Shown here one piece after another: positions 18,798-28,250 of a DNA stretch of 64,000 bases. The stretch lies in assembly GCF_000372725.1 (NCBI RefSeq), contig NW_005199770.1:357208-421207 (forward strand). Direction: 5' to 3'. A program made the translations under genes and the position numbers. This DNA comes from Emiliania huxleyi CCMP1516 (taxonomy: Eukaryota > Haptophyta > Isochrysidales > Noelaerhabdaceae). The notes beneath the pieces are model-generated. The model was not told where the DNA came from. It did no database searches and saw only the letters and a list, made by a program, of their open reading frames with translations. Each line of letters starts with the position of its first letter. Position 1 is the stretch's first letter.

Positions 18798-19519
18798 AGG
18801 GAGAGAGAGAAGAGAGAGGGGGGGGGAGGGAGGGTGCCGGCCGCCTTGAGCCCGGGCTGCCCTCCCACCACCTCGGTTCGGCTCTGCTCAAACAGGTCCA
18901 TCGTGTCCACCAGCTGCAGCCGGCCCCGCCCCGCGCCGCCGCCGCCCGCAGCGACGACCATGTCCGCAAAGACGTGCCGCGGCGCGAGCATCCGCCCGAT
19001 CGGCGTCCCGTCGTCCGGCTTGACGGCGCCCGTCTGCAGGTTCTTGACCGCCATCGCCAGCTTTGGGCCCTTGCGGTCCAGCCGCTCGCCGCCGCTCATC
19101 ACGGGCACGGCGTCGCCGCAGCCCGGCGGCAGCGATACCAGCGCAAGGCAGAGCGCGCTCGTGTTGTCCGCCTCCTCGCCCACGCACCACCTCTGGTAGA
19201 CAAGCGCGCGGCCCGGCGCCGGCCGAGAGACGAGGTACGTCTCGATCTGCGAGTGGGCTGCGCCCCACGGGACCGAGCGGCGGTACTTGAGGTGCTGGAC
19301 CACCTCGAAGCTGCCGCCGCCGAGGAACGCCTGCGCGCCGCGCTCGAAGAACTTGAGGTAGTTGCCGTACCTACGACGCATGCAGCTTGCGCTCGGCCGC
19401 CCGCTCGGAGGCGCCACGACGAGGGCCGAGCGCGGCGGATGCCAGACGTGGCTGTACCCGTCGATGTCCTTGATGCCGAGCTGGTGCACGTGGAAGACGT
19501 ACGTCCTTGATGCCGGCAT
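18395..19519 (-). CDS. Double-hotdog thioesterase-like protein
   Basis: Two exons, 19519-18845 and 18712-18395, joined by a 132-bp GC-AG intron that contains a GA/TC microsatellite. The N-terminal hotdog fold has the acyl-CoA thioesterase style D-x-D-GYSHV, then YGNYLKFFERGAQAFLG. The second half (FLDRGLALVVGQIDELVLAP, then VTLLREYAGRRCFDFQ) looks like a second hotdog. Such proteins hydrolyse acyl-CoA or acyl-ACP thioesters; the substrate cannot be read from sequence. It lies about 14.5 kb upstream of the PUFA synthase, which has no thioesterase domain, so release of PUFA is one possible job. There is no clear targeting peptide. Confidence 0.65.
18713..18844 (-). other. GC-AG intron with GA microsatellite
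   Basis: Donor CAAG|GC and acceptor TAG|GCC keep the frame (LK joined to AFLDRG). The GAGA run at 18763-18830 lies inside. Unlike many introns in this window, its 5' end does not resemble the next exon. Confidence 0.75.
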
Positions 19520-19879
19520 TGTCAGTATACAGCTGCACGCTAGGCCCCTCGGGCGCGGTATAGGGAACTGGCAGTTACTGGCCGTACAATTGTACCGCGT
19601 ACCGCTTCACACCGAGGGCGCCGTACCGATACCGCTAGGCTCTCCGGCGCCCCGTACCGCTACCCTGTAGCGAGAAAACAGTTCCCCGTACCGTCAGTCG
19701 GGAAGGGTTATTTTGAACCTACCTCTGCAAAAAGAAGAAAGAAATGTGGAAGTCGCTGTGAACGCGGGATACTCCGCTTGCCGGACGCTTACAACGGTAA
19801 GCAGACAGCACGCCCCCTCCCCCTGGGCTTTCGACGAGTCCGAGGCGCTATCGGCGCACCGCCCGTACCTGACGCACTC

Positions 19880-20690
19880 TCGCGAGGCGTCTCTCGAGCC
19901 GCGCGCCGTCGCCGCGCAGGAGCTGCATCGTTGCGGGCGGCCGCGCCTCGTGTCCGCTGCTCGGCGCCTGGGAGGCGCTGCGCGGGGCGTGCGGCGGCCT
20001 GCGCGCCGCGCCGCAGCGCGTGGTCGGCGAGCTCCTCGATGCGCAGCAATCGTGCCACCAGAGCTGTGCCTTCTGCTCGCGGACCGGACCGGCCTCGCCA
20101 AAGCCGACCTTCTCCCTCCTCTCTCCGGAGAAGTGTCACGGACATGTCCCACAGGCGCTGCTCTCCTCCGCCGACCAAACCTCGCAGTGCCTCGCTGCCG
20201 AATGCGCCGCCGCGTCCGTGCTGCGAGGAGCGGTCGCGCCCGATGTCTCCAGAGGCGCCGCTCGACTTGCCGCTTGTCTACCCACCTCTCCCCACCTCTC
20301 CCCACCTCTCCCCACCTCTCCCCACCTCTCCCCACATCTCCCCACATCTCCCCACATCTCCCCACATCTCCCGCTGCAGGTGCCGCTCGACTTGCGGCTG
20401 GTCTCCGCAGTGTCGGCCGTCAACGGTCAGCTCAAGTTTCGAGCTCTGCCTCGGCGAGATCTAGCCGAGGTATGGGGAGATGTGGGGAGCCTCGGCTCGC
20501 GCATCCCACGCCTCCAATGCTGTGAGACGGCGTGTACTCACAGCTGCAGCTGAACAGGCTCACGCACGCTGCGCCTCAAGGCGTTCGACCTGGCCGACCA
20601 TATCTCCCCATATCTCCCCGTATCTCCCCGTATCTCCCCGTATCTCCCCGTATCTCCCCGTATCTCCCCGTATTTTGGACTCGGGGGCAA
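19880..20690 (+). CDS. Poorly resolved multi-exon gene, function unknown
   Basis: Short coding-looking pieces are separated by C/T-rich tandem tracts. One exon starts at 20380 (PLDLRLVSAVSAVNGQLKFR). The preceding intron, 20255-20379 (GC-AG), begins with a 25-base copy of that exon start with three mismatches. Another likely exon lies near 20550-20600 (LRLKAFDLADH), followed by a CCGTATCTCC array. Cys-containing upstream frames near 20020-20110 may be exons. I cannot assign a family or the gene ends. Confidence 0.3.
20281..20370. repeat. Tandem CCCACCTCTCC/CCCACATCTCC array inside an intron
   Basis: About nine copies of a 10-11-bp unit between the GC donor at 20255 and the acceptor at 20379. 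Confidence 0.9.
20604..20672. repeat. Tandem CCGTATCTCC array
   Basis: Six to seven copies of a 10-bp unit, closely related to the array at 20281 and sharing the ATCTCC core. Confidence 0.9.
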
Positions 20691-20800
20691 CGCTGCTGCT
20701 CCTGCTTGGCGGAGGAAATAACAAACCATTGTTGTTCCTCGTGAGGCTCCTCCCGCGTGTGCTGCTGCGTCGACGACTAGCCTGCTGCGTCGACGACTAG

Positions 20801-21058
20801 CCAGGGCCAGCCGGATGGCTTCCCGCTCCTCTGAGCGGGGGCCGGCCGCGGGTTTGTGGCGCCTGTTCGTGCCGCTGTGTCGACGACTAGCCAGGGCCAG
20901 CCGGATGGCTTCCCGCTCCTCTGAGCGGGGGCCGGCCGCGGGTTTGTGGCGCCTGTTCGAGCCGCTGTCTCGACGACTAGCAGGGCCAGCCGGATGGCTT
21001 CCCGCTCCTCTGAGCGGGGGCCGGCCGCGGGTTTGTGGCGCCTGTTCGAGCCGCCGGC
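20801..21058. repeat. Three copies of a 90-bp tandem repeat
   Basis: Units start at 20801, 20891 and 20981 (CCAGGGCCAGCCGGATGGCT; the last copy lacks one C) and are nearly identical. They are preceded by two short CTGCGTCGACGACTAG units. Confidence 0.9.
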
Positions 21059-21339
21059 CCCCGACGACGAGTCGCCACCACTTTGTTGCATCCGCGCCGG
21101 CTGATAGGGAGATGGCTAGACGCGAGCGGAGCGAGCGAAGCGTTCAGCGCGGGACGACGAGCCCAGCGGCGAAAGAGAATGTTTCGCGTAGCCAGTACCT
21201 CCAGAGTACCGCCACAGGCGATCCGGACGGACCGCGTACCGCGTACCGCTTCACACCCGCGGGGCCGTACCGATACCGCCTACCGGGCCCGAGGGGCCGA
21301 GCACGCACGCTCCCCTTCCACTTTCGCCATACGATCGTC

Positions 21340-21639
21340 CTATGAACACAAAGTCGATTTTAGAAGTCCGAACCTGTCCACGCCTGCCTCAAGGAGCTTT
21401 TCAACGCGCTGGCTTGACTGCAAATTGTCGTCTAATATGCGGTTTCCGAGCGTCAGCCGTGGATTGTCGATCGCAACGTAGTCAACGGTCGCCGACGATG
21501 GCGGCCGTCGCCCAAGCAGCCCCTCCCACACGCTCCACAGGCGGTCTTTCACGCCACTCGCCGACTCTTCCACCACCATCCGGGTGAGATTGGCCAGCAG
21601 GAAGAAGAGTTTGAATGTCGGCGTCGTCAAAGACTCCAT
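21340..21639 (-). CDS. Small hypothetical protein (99 aa)
   Basis: ATG at 21639, stop at 21340. Mixed composition with a helical start (FKLFFLLANLTRMVVEE) and Trp-containing segments (DRLWSVWEGLL), unlike the surrounding repeats. No family recognised. It may be a truncated exon, because the upstream side runs directly into a GCTGTCAGG minisatellite. Confidence 0.3.
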   Translation of the reverse strand: MESLTTPTFKLFFLLANLTRMVVEESASGVKDRLWSVWEGLLGRRPPSSATVDYVAIDNPRLTLGNRILDDNLQSSQRVEKLLEAGVDRFGLLKSTLCS

Positions 21640-21654
21640 CTGAGCCCTGGCTGT

Positions 21655-21950
21655 CAGGCTGTCAGGTGCTGTCAGGTGATCTGTCGGGCTGTCGGGCACT
21701 GTCAGGCACTGTCAGGTGCCTCTGTCAGACAGCTGTCAGGTGCTGTCATTGCTGTCGGGTGCTGTCGGGTGCGTGTCTGACATCAGAGGGGATCTGTAGC
21801 TGTCGGGTGCTGTCGGAGCTGTCGGGTGTTGCTGTCAGACGCTGTCGGAGCTGTCAGAGCTGTCAGGCTGCTGCTGCTGTCAGACGTAGGGCCGGTGCTG
21901 TCAGGTGCTGTCAGGTGGTGCTGTCGGGGTGCTGTCAGGCTCTGACCTCT
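21655..21950. repeat. GCTGTCAGG/GCTGTCGGG minisatellite, block 1
   Basis: About thirty degenerate 8-10-bp units containing TGTC(A/G)G. A second block of the same family lies at 22355-22610. Confidence 0.9.
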
Positions 21951-22354
21951 GACACACACCAGCCACACTTATGACACTATCAAGAGGAGACCAGCAGGAC
22001 TCTGCTACACATACTCTAGTCTCTACTCTGCCTCCGGTCCCACCATCACGCCGGCAGCGGCGGCCGCCCCTAGGGAGCACAGATGGCGGCGCAGGCGCAG
22101 GCGCAGGCGGCGGCACAGACGGCGTCGGCCACCCCCACCCAGACGCCGTATAGGTATATGACTGTAGGGCCCCAGAAGGCTAGCTGGTAGCTTCATTTGT
22201 AGTAGCACAGCAGAGAGAGGACCCATGACCATCCCATGACTACATGGACATGGTATGGACCACCCTCAGATGTCTTTGCATGAATATAGTTTTGTTATAC
22301 CCTCATGGGGCACAAGAAAGAGGCTGCACGGCCTGTGTACGGTCTGTGCTGCTC
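21951..22354. other. Unique spacer between two minisatellite blocks
   Basis: About 400 bp of ordinary composition with a CAGGCG run at 22094-22112. No gene is supported. Confidence 0.5.
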
Positions 22355-22610
22355 AGGTGCTGCTGTCGGGCTGGTCGGGCTGTCGGGCTGTCAGCGCTGC
22401 TGTCAGGCCACTGTGAGCTGTCGGGCTGTCGGGCAGCTGTCAGGCTGTCACGTTAGGGCCTGACAGCGACGGGTCGCCTCTGATGTCAGGCTCTGCTGTC
22501 AGGCTGTCAGATACGTGCTGTCAGACTGTCAGAGAAAGTGCTGTCAGCGCTGTCAGGCTGTCGGGCACTGTCAGGCGCTGTCCGGGGATTGCTGTCAGGC
22601 TGCCAGACCA
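22355..22610. repeat. GCTGTCAGG minisatellite, block 2
   Basis: Same unit family as 21655-21950, separated from it by 400 bp of unique sequence. Confidence 0.9.
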
Positions 22611-22632
22611 GGGCTCAGGACTCCATGCGCAC

Positions 22633-22762
22633 TGCGCGCGATCTCTGTTCCCGGGCACGCCGGTCGCAGTGGCATGGGATCCCAGGCTCAAAAGCGCTCA
22701 ACAGCGAGCTGCTCCTCCTCCTGCCGCCGCTCCGCTCACCGAGACAACTCGGTGCCGCCGTT

Positions 22763-22816
<54 letters not shown>

Positions 22817-22955
22817 TCGCGCCTTGCCTCCGTCACCGCCGCCCTCCATCTCGCAGCGGCGCGTCCCTCTGATGGCGCGGGCTCCTCGCTCGTTGGCGCC
22901 TCGCCGCCGCCCCCCCTCTCGCCGCCGCTCCGCTCGTGGCCGCCCCATCCCCTGT
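22633..22955 (+). repeat. Dispersed repeat, copy 1 (CCG-rich)
   Basis: The sequence beginning near CGATCTCTGTTCCCGGGCAC is repeated in inverted orientation at about 60233-60556. It includes a (CCG)n run and the stretch CCATCTCGCAGCGGCGCG. Similarity is high outside the triplet run. Identity of the element is unknown. Confidence 0.8.
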
Positions 22956-23139
22956 CGTTCACCGAGCTCGGGCGTCATGACCGCGCCCGTGAACAGCGCC
23001 TTGACCTTGTCCGGGGCCGACGGGCTTGGCACGCCCTCGGCCTCTCCCTCGACGGCGGGGGGGAGCTTCTCTGTGCGCGCGGCCTTTGCCTTGCGGCCGC
23101 CCGACAGTTCATGGTCTCCCTCGATCTCCATAGTAGCGC

Positions 23140-24002
23140 CTGAGGGAGGGTGTAGAGGATGTAGAGTGTAGAGCGCTGTAGAGCTGTAGAGCTGTAGAGC
23201 GCTGTAGAGCTGTAGAGCTCTACATCCGCCGCGTGACGATGCGCCTGCGTTGTAGAGCGATGTAGAGGCCCTCTACAACGTGAAATCTCTACAACAAACT
23301 CTACATCATAAGCGGCGAACGAGGCACGGTCGCTCTCCGACATGAGGCGCGTTGCACTTGCCAGTGCTGCCCTGGCCTTCTGTCTGCCCGCCCAATGGGT
23401 GGGAGGTGCCTCTGCTGCTATGGCATGCCTCACGGCTGCGACTGGCCGGCGCCTCGGCGCGTCAGCTCCGCTCGGCGTAGCGATCGTGCGGCCAGCGCAA
23501 CTCGCCTGGACTCAACGCTCAGCCAGGAGCTCCCGCACGCGCTGGGGGGAGTCATGGCGCATGCAACGCGTCCGAATGCTCGCCTCGCCTCGCGCAAATG
23601 CGACCGTCCTCGCAGCCGACAGTCCACCGCCTGCTAAAGGAGCACAGCGACGAATGCGGCACCGGCGACACATGGCAGGCTGGTCATGACGCAGTCATAG
23701 GGTGTTGTGTGCCGTCAGAGTGACTCTCTGTGTGTCAGGGATAGTCAGGGCCGTCCATCAGAGCTCCAGTAAGCTCGGAGACACCCCATTAGTGCGATTC
23801 GGCCTCTTTGAGTCACTGCCTTCCCGGCGGTTTGGCTGTAGAGCCTCTACAACAAGCTCTACAACAAAATCGCGCTCTACATCGCTCTACAACGCAGGCG
23901 CATCGTCACGCGGCGGATGTAGAGCTCTACAGCTCTACAGCGCTCTACATCTCTACAACTCTACAGCGCTCTACACTCTACATCCTCTACACCCTCCCTC
24001 AG
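23140..24002. mobile_element. 863-bp non-autonomous inverted-repeat element with 8-bp target duplication
   Basis: Terminal inverted repeats of 128 bp (23140-23267 and 23875-24002) differ at only a few positions. They start CTGAGGGAGGGTGTAGAGG and contain many GTAGAG units. The flanks carry the perfect direct repeat AGTAGCGC (23132-23139 and 24003-24010). The roughly 600-bp interior has no transposase-like ORF. An 8-bp duplication fits hAT-type transposition, but the terminal bases are not the canonical CAGGG; superfamily is left open. Confidence 0.85.
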
Positions 24003-24234
24003 AGTAGCGCCTCTTCACGACCAGCACGCTGTGAAATCGATTAGTCCCAACAACCGTTAAGAAAACTAAAATACGCCAACCCCCCTCTCAAGGAACTCCG
24101 GACGACGCCAGCCCTCTTGTGGCTTCGACGCACACGCTACTTCAGCCACAGAGTCTAGGACAGGTCCATTAAGACTTTTCAGTCGTGGGGGTGGCTTTTG
24201 TTATTCCTTTCCGGTTTTATCATGACCGACCACA

Positions 24235-24358
24235 ACCACGTCCGCCGTGGTTGCCACTACCACGTCCGCCGTGGTTGCGTTCGACTCTATGAGTCGTGGT
24301 TCGACTCTATGAGTCGCTGGTTCGATCATGAGTTGCCACAACCACGCCCGACGTGGTT
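24235..24358. repeat. Cluster of short perfect palindromes upstream of a gene
   Basis: CCACGTCCGCCGTGG occurs twice (near 24236 and 24260), CGACTCTATGAGTCG twice (24281-24295, 24302-24316) and AACCACGCCCGACGTGGTT once near 24340. All lie within 300 bp upstream of the ATG at 24548, so they are candidate protein-binding or hairpin sites. Confidence 0.7.
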
Positions 24359-24547
24359 GTGGTTGCCACGCCCGTTCCCCCCTGGTTCGTCAAGCGCCCG
24401 CCGTTCGAGTTCGGCGATTCATATTCATGGGGGAGCGGGGTTGATTACCCGTGTGTAGGTGTGAACGGGGACGTGTGCTCCCTGGGAACGAGCAGGGACG
24501 AGGCAGTCGGTGAGAACTGAGAAAAAAGAATTCACGCGGGCGGAGCA

Positions 24548-26819
24548 ATGGCGCCGAAGAAGAGGAGCAAGGCGCACAACCAGTTTTCGTCGAGGTTCGA
24601 GGCGGAAGCGGAGGTCGCGAACGTTGAAGCCGCGCGTCCACCGCCACCGCTCTCTGGCGACGGTGGTGGCTGGCCCGTGCCTCCCGCCGCGGCTGGGGGC
24701 GCCTCGTCTGCACCCTCACCGGCGCAAGCACGCGTACCCACCGCATCTCAAGATGCGACGAGGGAGGCCCTTGCCATCGTCGTGGCGCGGGCAGCCGCCA
24801 TGGACCTTGGCCAACCGCATGCACCGCCTGTGGCGCCAGCGCTTCGCGACCTGGCCAGGCTTGGCCTGCGGCCGTGCGGTTGGTGCCGTGGACGGGAGCC
24901 CGGCACACTGGTGTCCCATGTCGTCGATCGCAACCACATAAAGTCCACCTCGACGCTGCTCAACGCGGCAATCGCCGGCGACTTGGACACGAACACCATC
25001 CGGTTTCAACCGGTCATGGCCTACAGCCAGGGCGGCCAATACTTTGTGCGGCCGCTGCAGCCGACCCACGGCAAGGCGACGCGCTACGACCTCGTTGCCG
25101 AGAACGTGGCCCGAGACAACGAATCCGACACCGAGATTGCGAACTTCGACCAAATACTGGCCAAGTTGCCCGAGCAGTTGAGGGATGAGATAAAAGAATC
25201 GGTGCGCGTGCTTCCCTGCCCTCTCACCTCACACCGACACTCGCTCACTCAAACGAGGAGAGTAGGTTCGCTCCGTGAGCCTCGAGGACGTCAGCACGGC
25301 GCTGAACGAGACTAGCATGGCGTACACGCTCATCGCGTGCGAGGTCAACACAGCGTCGGGGGGGCTGCCCCTGCGCGGCGCGCAGTGGGGCGAGTGCAAG
25401 ATGCTCTATTGGGGCATCACTGAGAAGATTGGGGACGAAGACGGTATCAACGTGGGCATGGCGGACCGCTTGCTGCAGGAGCTGGCGGACTCGAGGGTCG
25501 CAGCCGAGAAGATCGACGCGAGCAAGGAGGCGCGCGGCGTGCACCAGGCGCAATCGCGGCTTGCGGCGCTCGCGACTGACGAGGAGCTAGGTGAGGCTCG
25601 GTGTGTGGCGGGCTCGCTCTCCGGCCGAGCTGTGGCGCGCCAGACACGGTGCGCAGCGGTGGCGCACAGTGCCGCGCAGAGGGACATGGGCATCGTGGTC
25701 ATCCACGTATCGCACTCTGTCGCAAAGCTCAACCGGCGCTGCGGCGACGGTGTGCGGCGGCCGCTCAAGGTGCATGAGACGTGCACCTTGATAGTGCCGA
25801 GTCTTAGAGCGCTCGTGTTGAACGAGAAGGAGGAGGTGCGCTTGCAGGCGACTAACATGGCGATCGACACGTCCAAGATCGGCGTTCGCGGCGGACGGTC
25901 GCTGTTTCCAACCGCGTGGGAGCTCGTGCGGCCGAGCCAGGGCGACGGCGACACCAACAGCGACGGCTCTCCACGCGTCCCGGTCCCGGCCGACCTCGCT
26001 GCGCGGCTGGTATTGAAGTTTTGGGCCAGCACGTGTGAGCCTTCATGCGACGAGCTCGGATCGGACATCGAGTCCGATTGGATGAAATCCCCGCTCGAGC
26101 CACGTCAGCGACGCCGACGCAGGAGCCATGAATCCTCTCGCGTCTATGCTTTGGCTAGACGCTTGGCGCGGCGGGTCATCAAGATCGGTGCCTCGCGCGC
26201 AGAGAGCAGTGGCCTCAATGCCGAGGCATCCGAGCTCACAAAGATGGCTGCGGATGCGGACGGCGGGCCCGGCGGGGCGGGCGGGGAGGGCCAGGCAGCT
26301 GCGAGCGAGGAGGTTGCGGGCGAGGAGGCGGCGGAGCAGGCGGAGGAGGAGGAGGAGGCCGCGGCGGCGGCGGCGGCGGAGGAGGAGGAGGAGGAGGAGG
26401 AGGAGGAGGAGGAGGAGGAGGAGGAGGCCGCGGCGCAGAGAGGGGAGGGCGAGATATCTGCATTTGGACGGTACCCGCAGGCTGTGGACGGGCTTCACGG
26501 GGGCCGCTGTGTCCCAAACGGCACGCCACTGCCGGCCGCCTCCTACAGGCACGCCGCTCCATACGCTGCCTACGTTGGAGCTGCGGTTGAGGCCGAGGCG
26601 CCCACGCTAGGGGCGCACCGCGACGCGCTCCTGCGCCAGATCCTTCGCGACGGCCAGCGTTTGCACCAATGGAAGGTAGAGGCGGAAGAGGGCAGGAGAG
26701 GGCAGGTAGCTCCGCGCTGGGACGCTGAGGCAGCGGAGGCGCCAGCACAAATGTGGAGGTGGCTTCAAGAGGTGTCGCTCGACGCGCGAGGTTACTACAG
26801 GAGGGCGTGCCCCCAGTAG
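24548..26819 (+). CDS. Uncharacterised protein with acidic low-complexity segment
   Basis: ATG at 24548; one GT-AG intron at 25202-25265 joins KES to VRSVSLEDVS in frame. The product is about 735 residues. It has a basic N-terminus (APKKRSKAHNQF), an Ala/Pro-rich stretch and a globular-looking region from about 90 to 560. An Ala/Glu run encoded by a GAGGAG microsatellite (26340-26430) follows, then a C-terminal segment with Trp residues. I recognise no domain. The intron starts GTGCGC-GTG, similar to the next exon GTTCGCTCCGTG. It is the first gene of an accessory-looking block that also holds a recombinase-like gene. Confidence 0.55.
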
Positions 26820-27861
26820 TGCGAGGTAGTCTGGAGTGGTTCTGCGCAGGTTCATTTTTACTCTCATAGCAAAAAAACTCTCGATCGAGGTGCAAAGTGG
26901 TCGCGCGACGTCATGTGCTACACAGCACGACACACGTTATCTCTCAAAGCCGTCCGGTGCGCAGAGCGTGACCCTGTGTGTAGGCGACAAGCGCAAAGGC
27001 GAAAGGGTGCCGCCGAGCGGCTGCATACAGAGGCGCGCCAGGAGGGCGCTACCGCCCCAGTCAAGTCGAGTGGCTAGCCTGCGGCAATTGCGCACAGCGA
27101 GAGGTGCAACCTCCTGCAGCGAATACTCTCTCCATATCGATTATTCTCTCCATCTCTCCATCTCGATTACTCTCGCTCAACAGAGGTATGCACGGAGGTA
27201 TGCTAGTGCAGCAGCGTGCGAACGGTAACTGAGACCGGTCTGAGGACAGAGCGCCGTAGTAGCCTGCCACTCGCCAGCTCACTGGCAGTCCAGCGACATT
27301 TCGGCGAGGAGAGCTGCCCGCCAACGCGGCCCAGACCCGGTGCGGACCTTCCTGCAAGAACACTGGAGAAGACGGGCCGGCACTGCCCGTATTGGTTTGC
27401 AGAGGTGTGTAGCTGTTGAGGCGGGCGGGCAGCGAGTGGTGTGAGGCAGGCGGCACACGCCTGCGATGCGAGCGAGCGGATCGCCCGCTGCCCTACGCGT
27501 CGTCAGCGAGGCGAGGCTACAGGTTAGACGCAGCGGCAATCGAACGTGGCAGCTCTGCGGCGCCGCGGAGGCTCGTAGTGAGCCCGCGCCCGCGAGCGAG
27601 GAGACGTCGGCGCAGCGCGCGAGGCGGCGCAGGAGTACGCGGGCGCGGCGGGCGGCGCGGAGCGCGGGGCGGGAGGACGCGCGCCTGCTCGAGGGGCAGC
27701 CACCCCCAGACCGCTTCGCCGAGCGAGGCGAGTCGCGGCGTCGGAGGCACTGAGCGAGTCAGCGCCTCCGGACGCACTTCCAGGCACCAACCCCTCGAGG
27801 TCTCGCGGTTTAGGGTGTGCCTGTGTACGGTCTGGGTGAAGTCTGGGTGAAGTCTGGAAAA
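26820..27861. other. Spacer without a supported gene
   Basis: Open frames at 27416-27850 on both strands are Arg/Ala-rich and lack motifs. Some CTCTCCAT repetition near 27120-27180. Nothing can be assigned. Confidence 0.4.
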
Positions 27862-28160
27862 AAGTCAGTTTGCGGCTCACCTGATAGCCAGGTGGATGAC
27901 CCTATGAATGGGTAGCAAACTGATTTCTTTTTTCACATTCACACCTCCATATGGAGGTGTGAAAAAAGAAAAGTCAGTTTCGAAGTCAGTTTGCGACCCA
28001 CCGGTTGACCAGGTGACCGGTCTCACCAGAGGGTGAGGGGAGTCACAAACTGACTTCGTCGCGACGAAGTCAGTTTGCGACCCAAGCCCGAGCCGCCGCC
28101 GCCACCGACTGGCCAAGGCGGACCGCCGCCACCGACTGGCCAAGGCGGACTCGGAGGCCC
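27862..28160. repeat. Array of hairpin-forming units with a common outer stem
   Basis: Unit 1 (27862-27926) and unit 2 (27983-28056) both begin AAGTCAGTTTGCG and end with its complement (GCAAACTGATTT; ACAAACTGACTT). Each encloses two further short inverted repeats, giving a three-way-junction fold with different stem sequences. A 22-bp palindrome (27940-27961) lies between them. A perfect 30-bp palindrome (28047-28076) joins unit 2 to a third unit, whose interior carries a 27-bp tandem duplication (near 28093-28150). Confidence 0.75.
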
Positions 28161-28250
28161 TGGCTACCTTTAGCTCGTCCCGTGGAGCAGCTGTTCCGAC
28201 GTCGTACCAAAGACTTGGGGTGTCACGGTAAAGACGTCGCGCCCTACGGG

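Larger units (their letters stand above)
19592..21279. repeat. 44-bp direct repeats (19592-19635 and 21236-21279) bounding 1.6 kb
   Basis: Both copies begin GTACCGCGTACCGCTTCACA and end GCCGTACCGATACCGC, with about 38 of 44 positions identical. Related GTACCG words also occur at 19650-19695. They may mark the ends of an inserted unit or a local minisatellite family. Confidence 0.7.

Noticed and set aside
18713-18844. Duplication signature in the thioesterase intron.
   Set aside because: The intron start does not resemble the next exon beyond the GC at the boundary, so not every intron here follows the pattern.
20281-20672. CRISPR-like regularly spaced short repeats.
   Set aside because: Units are contiguous 10-11-bp tandem repeats without unique spacers, in a eukaryotic intron.
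22736-23131. Minus-strand ORF starting MEIEGDHELSGG as a gene.
   Set aside because: It soon enters the CCG-rich dispersed repeat and has no domain. It may be the start of a gene cut by the repeat, but evidence is too thin.
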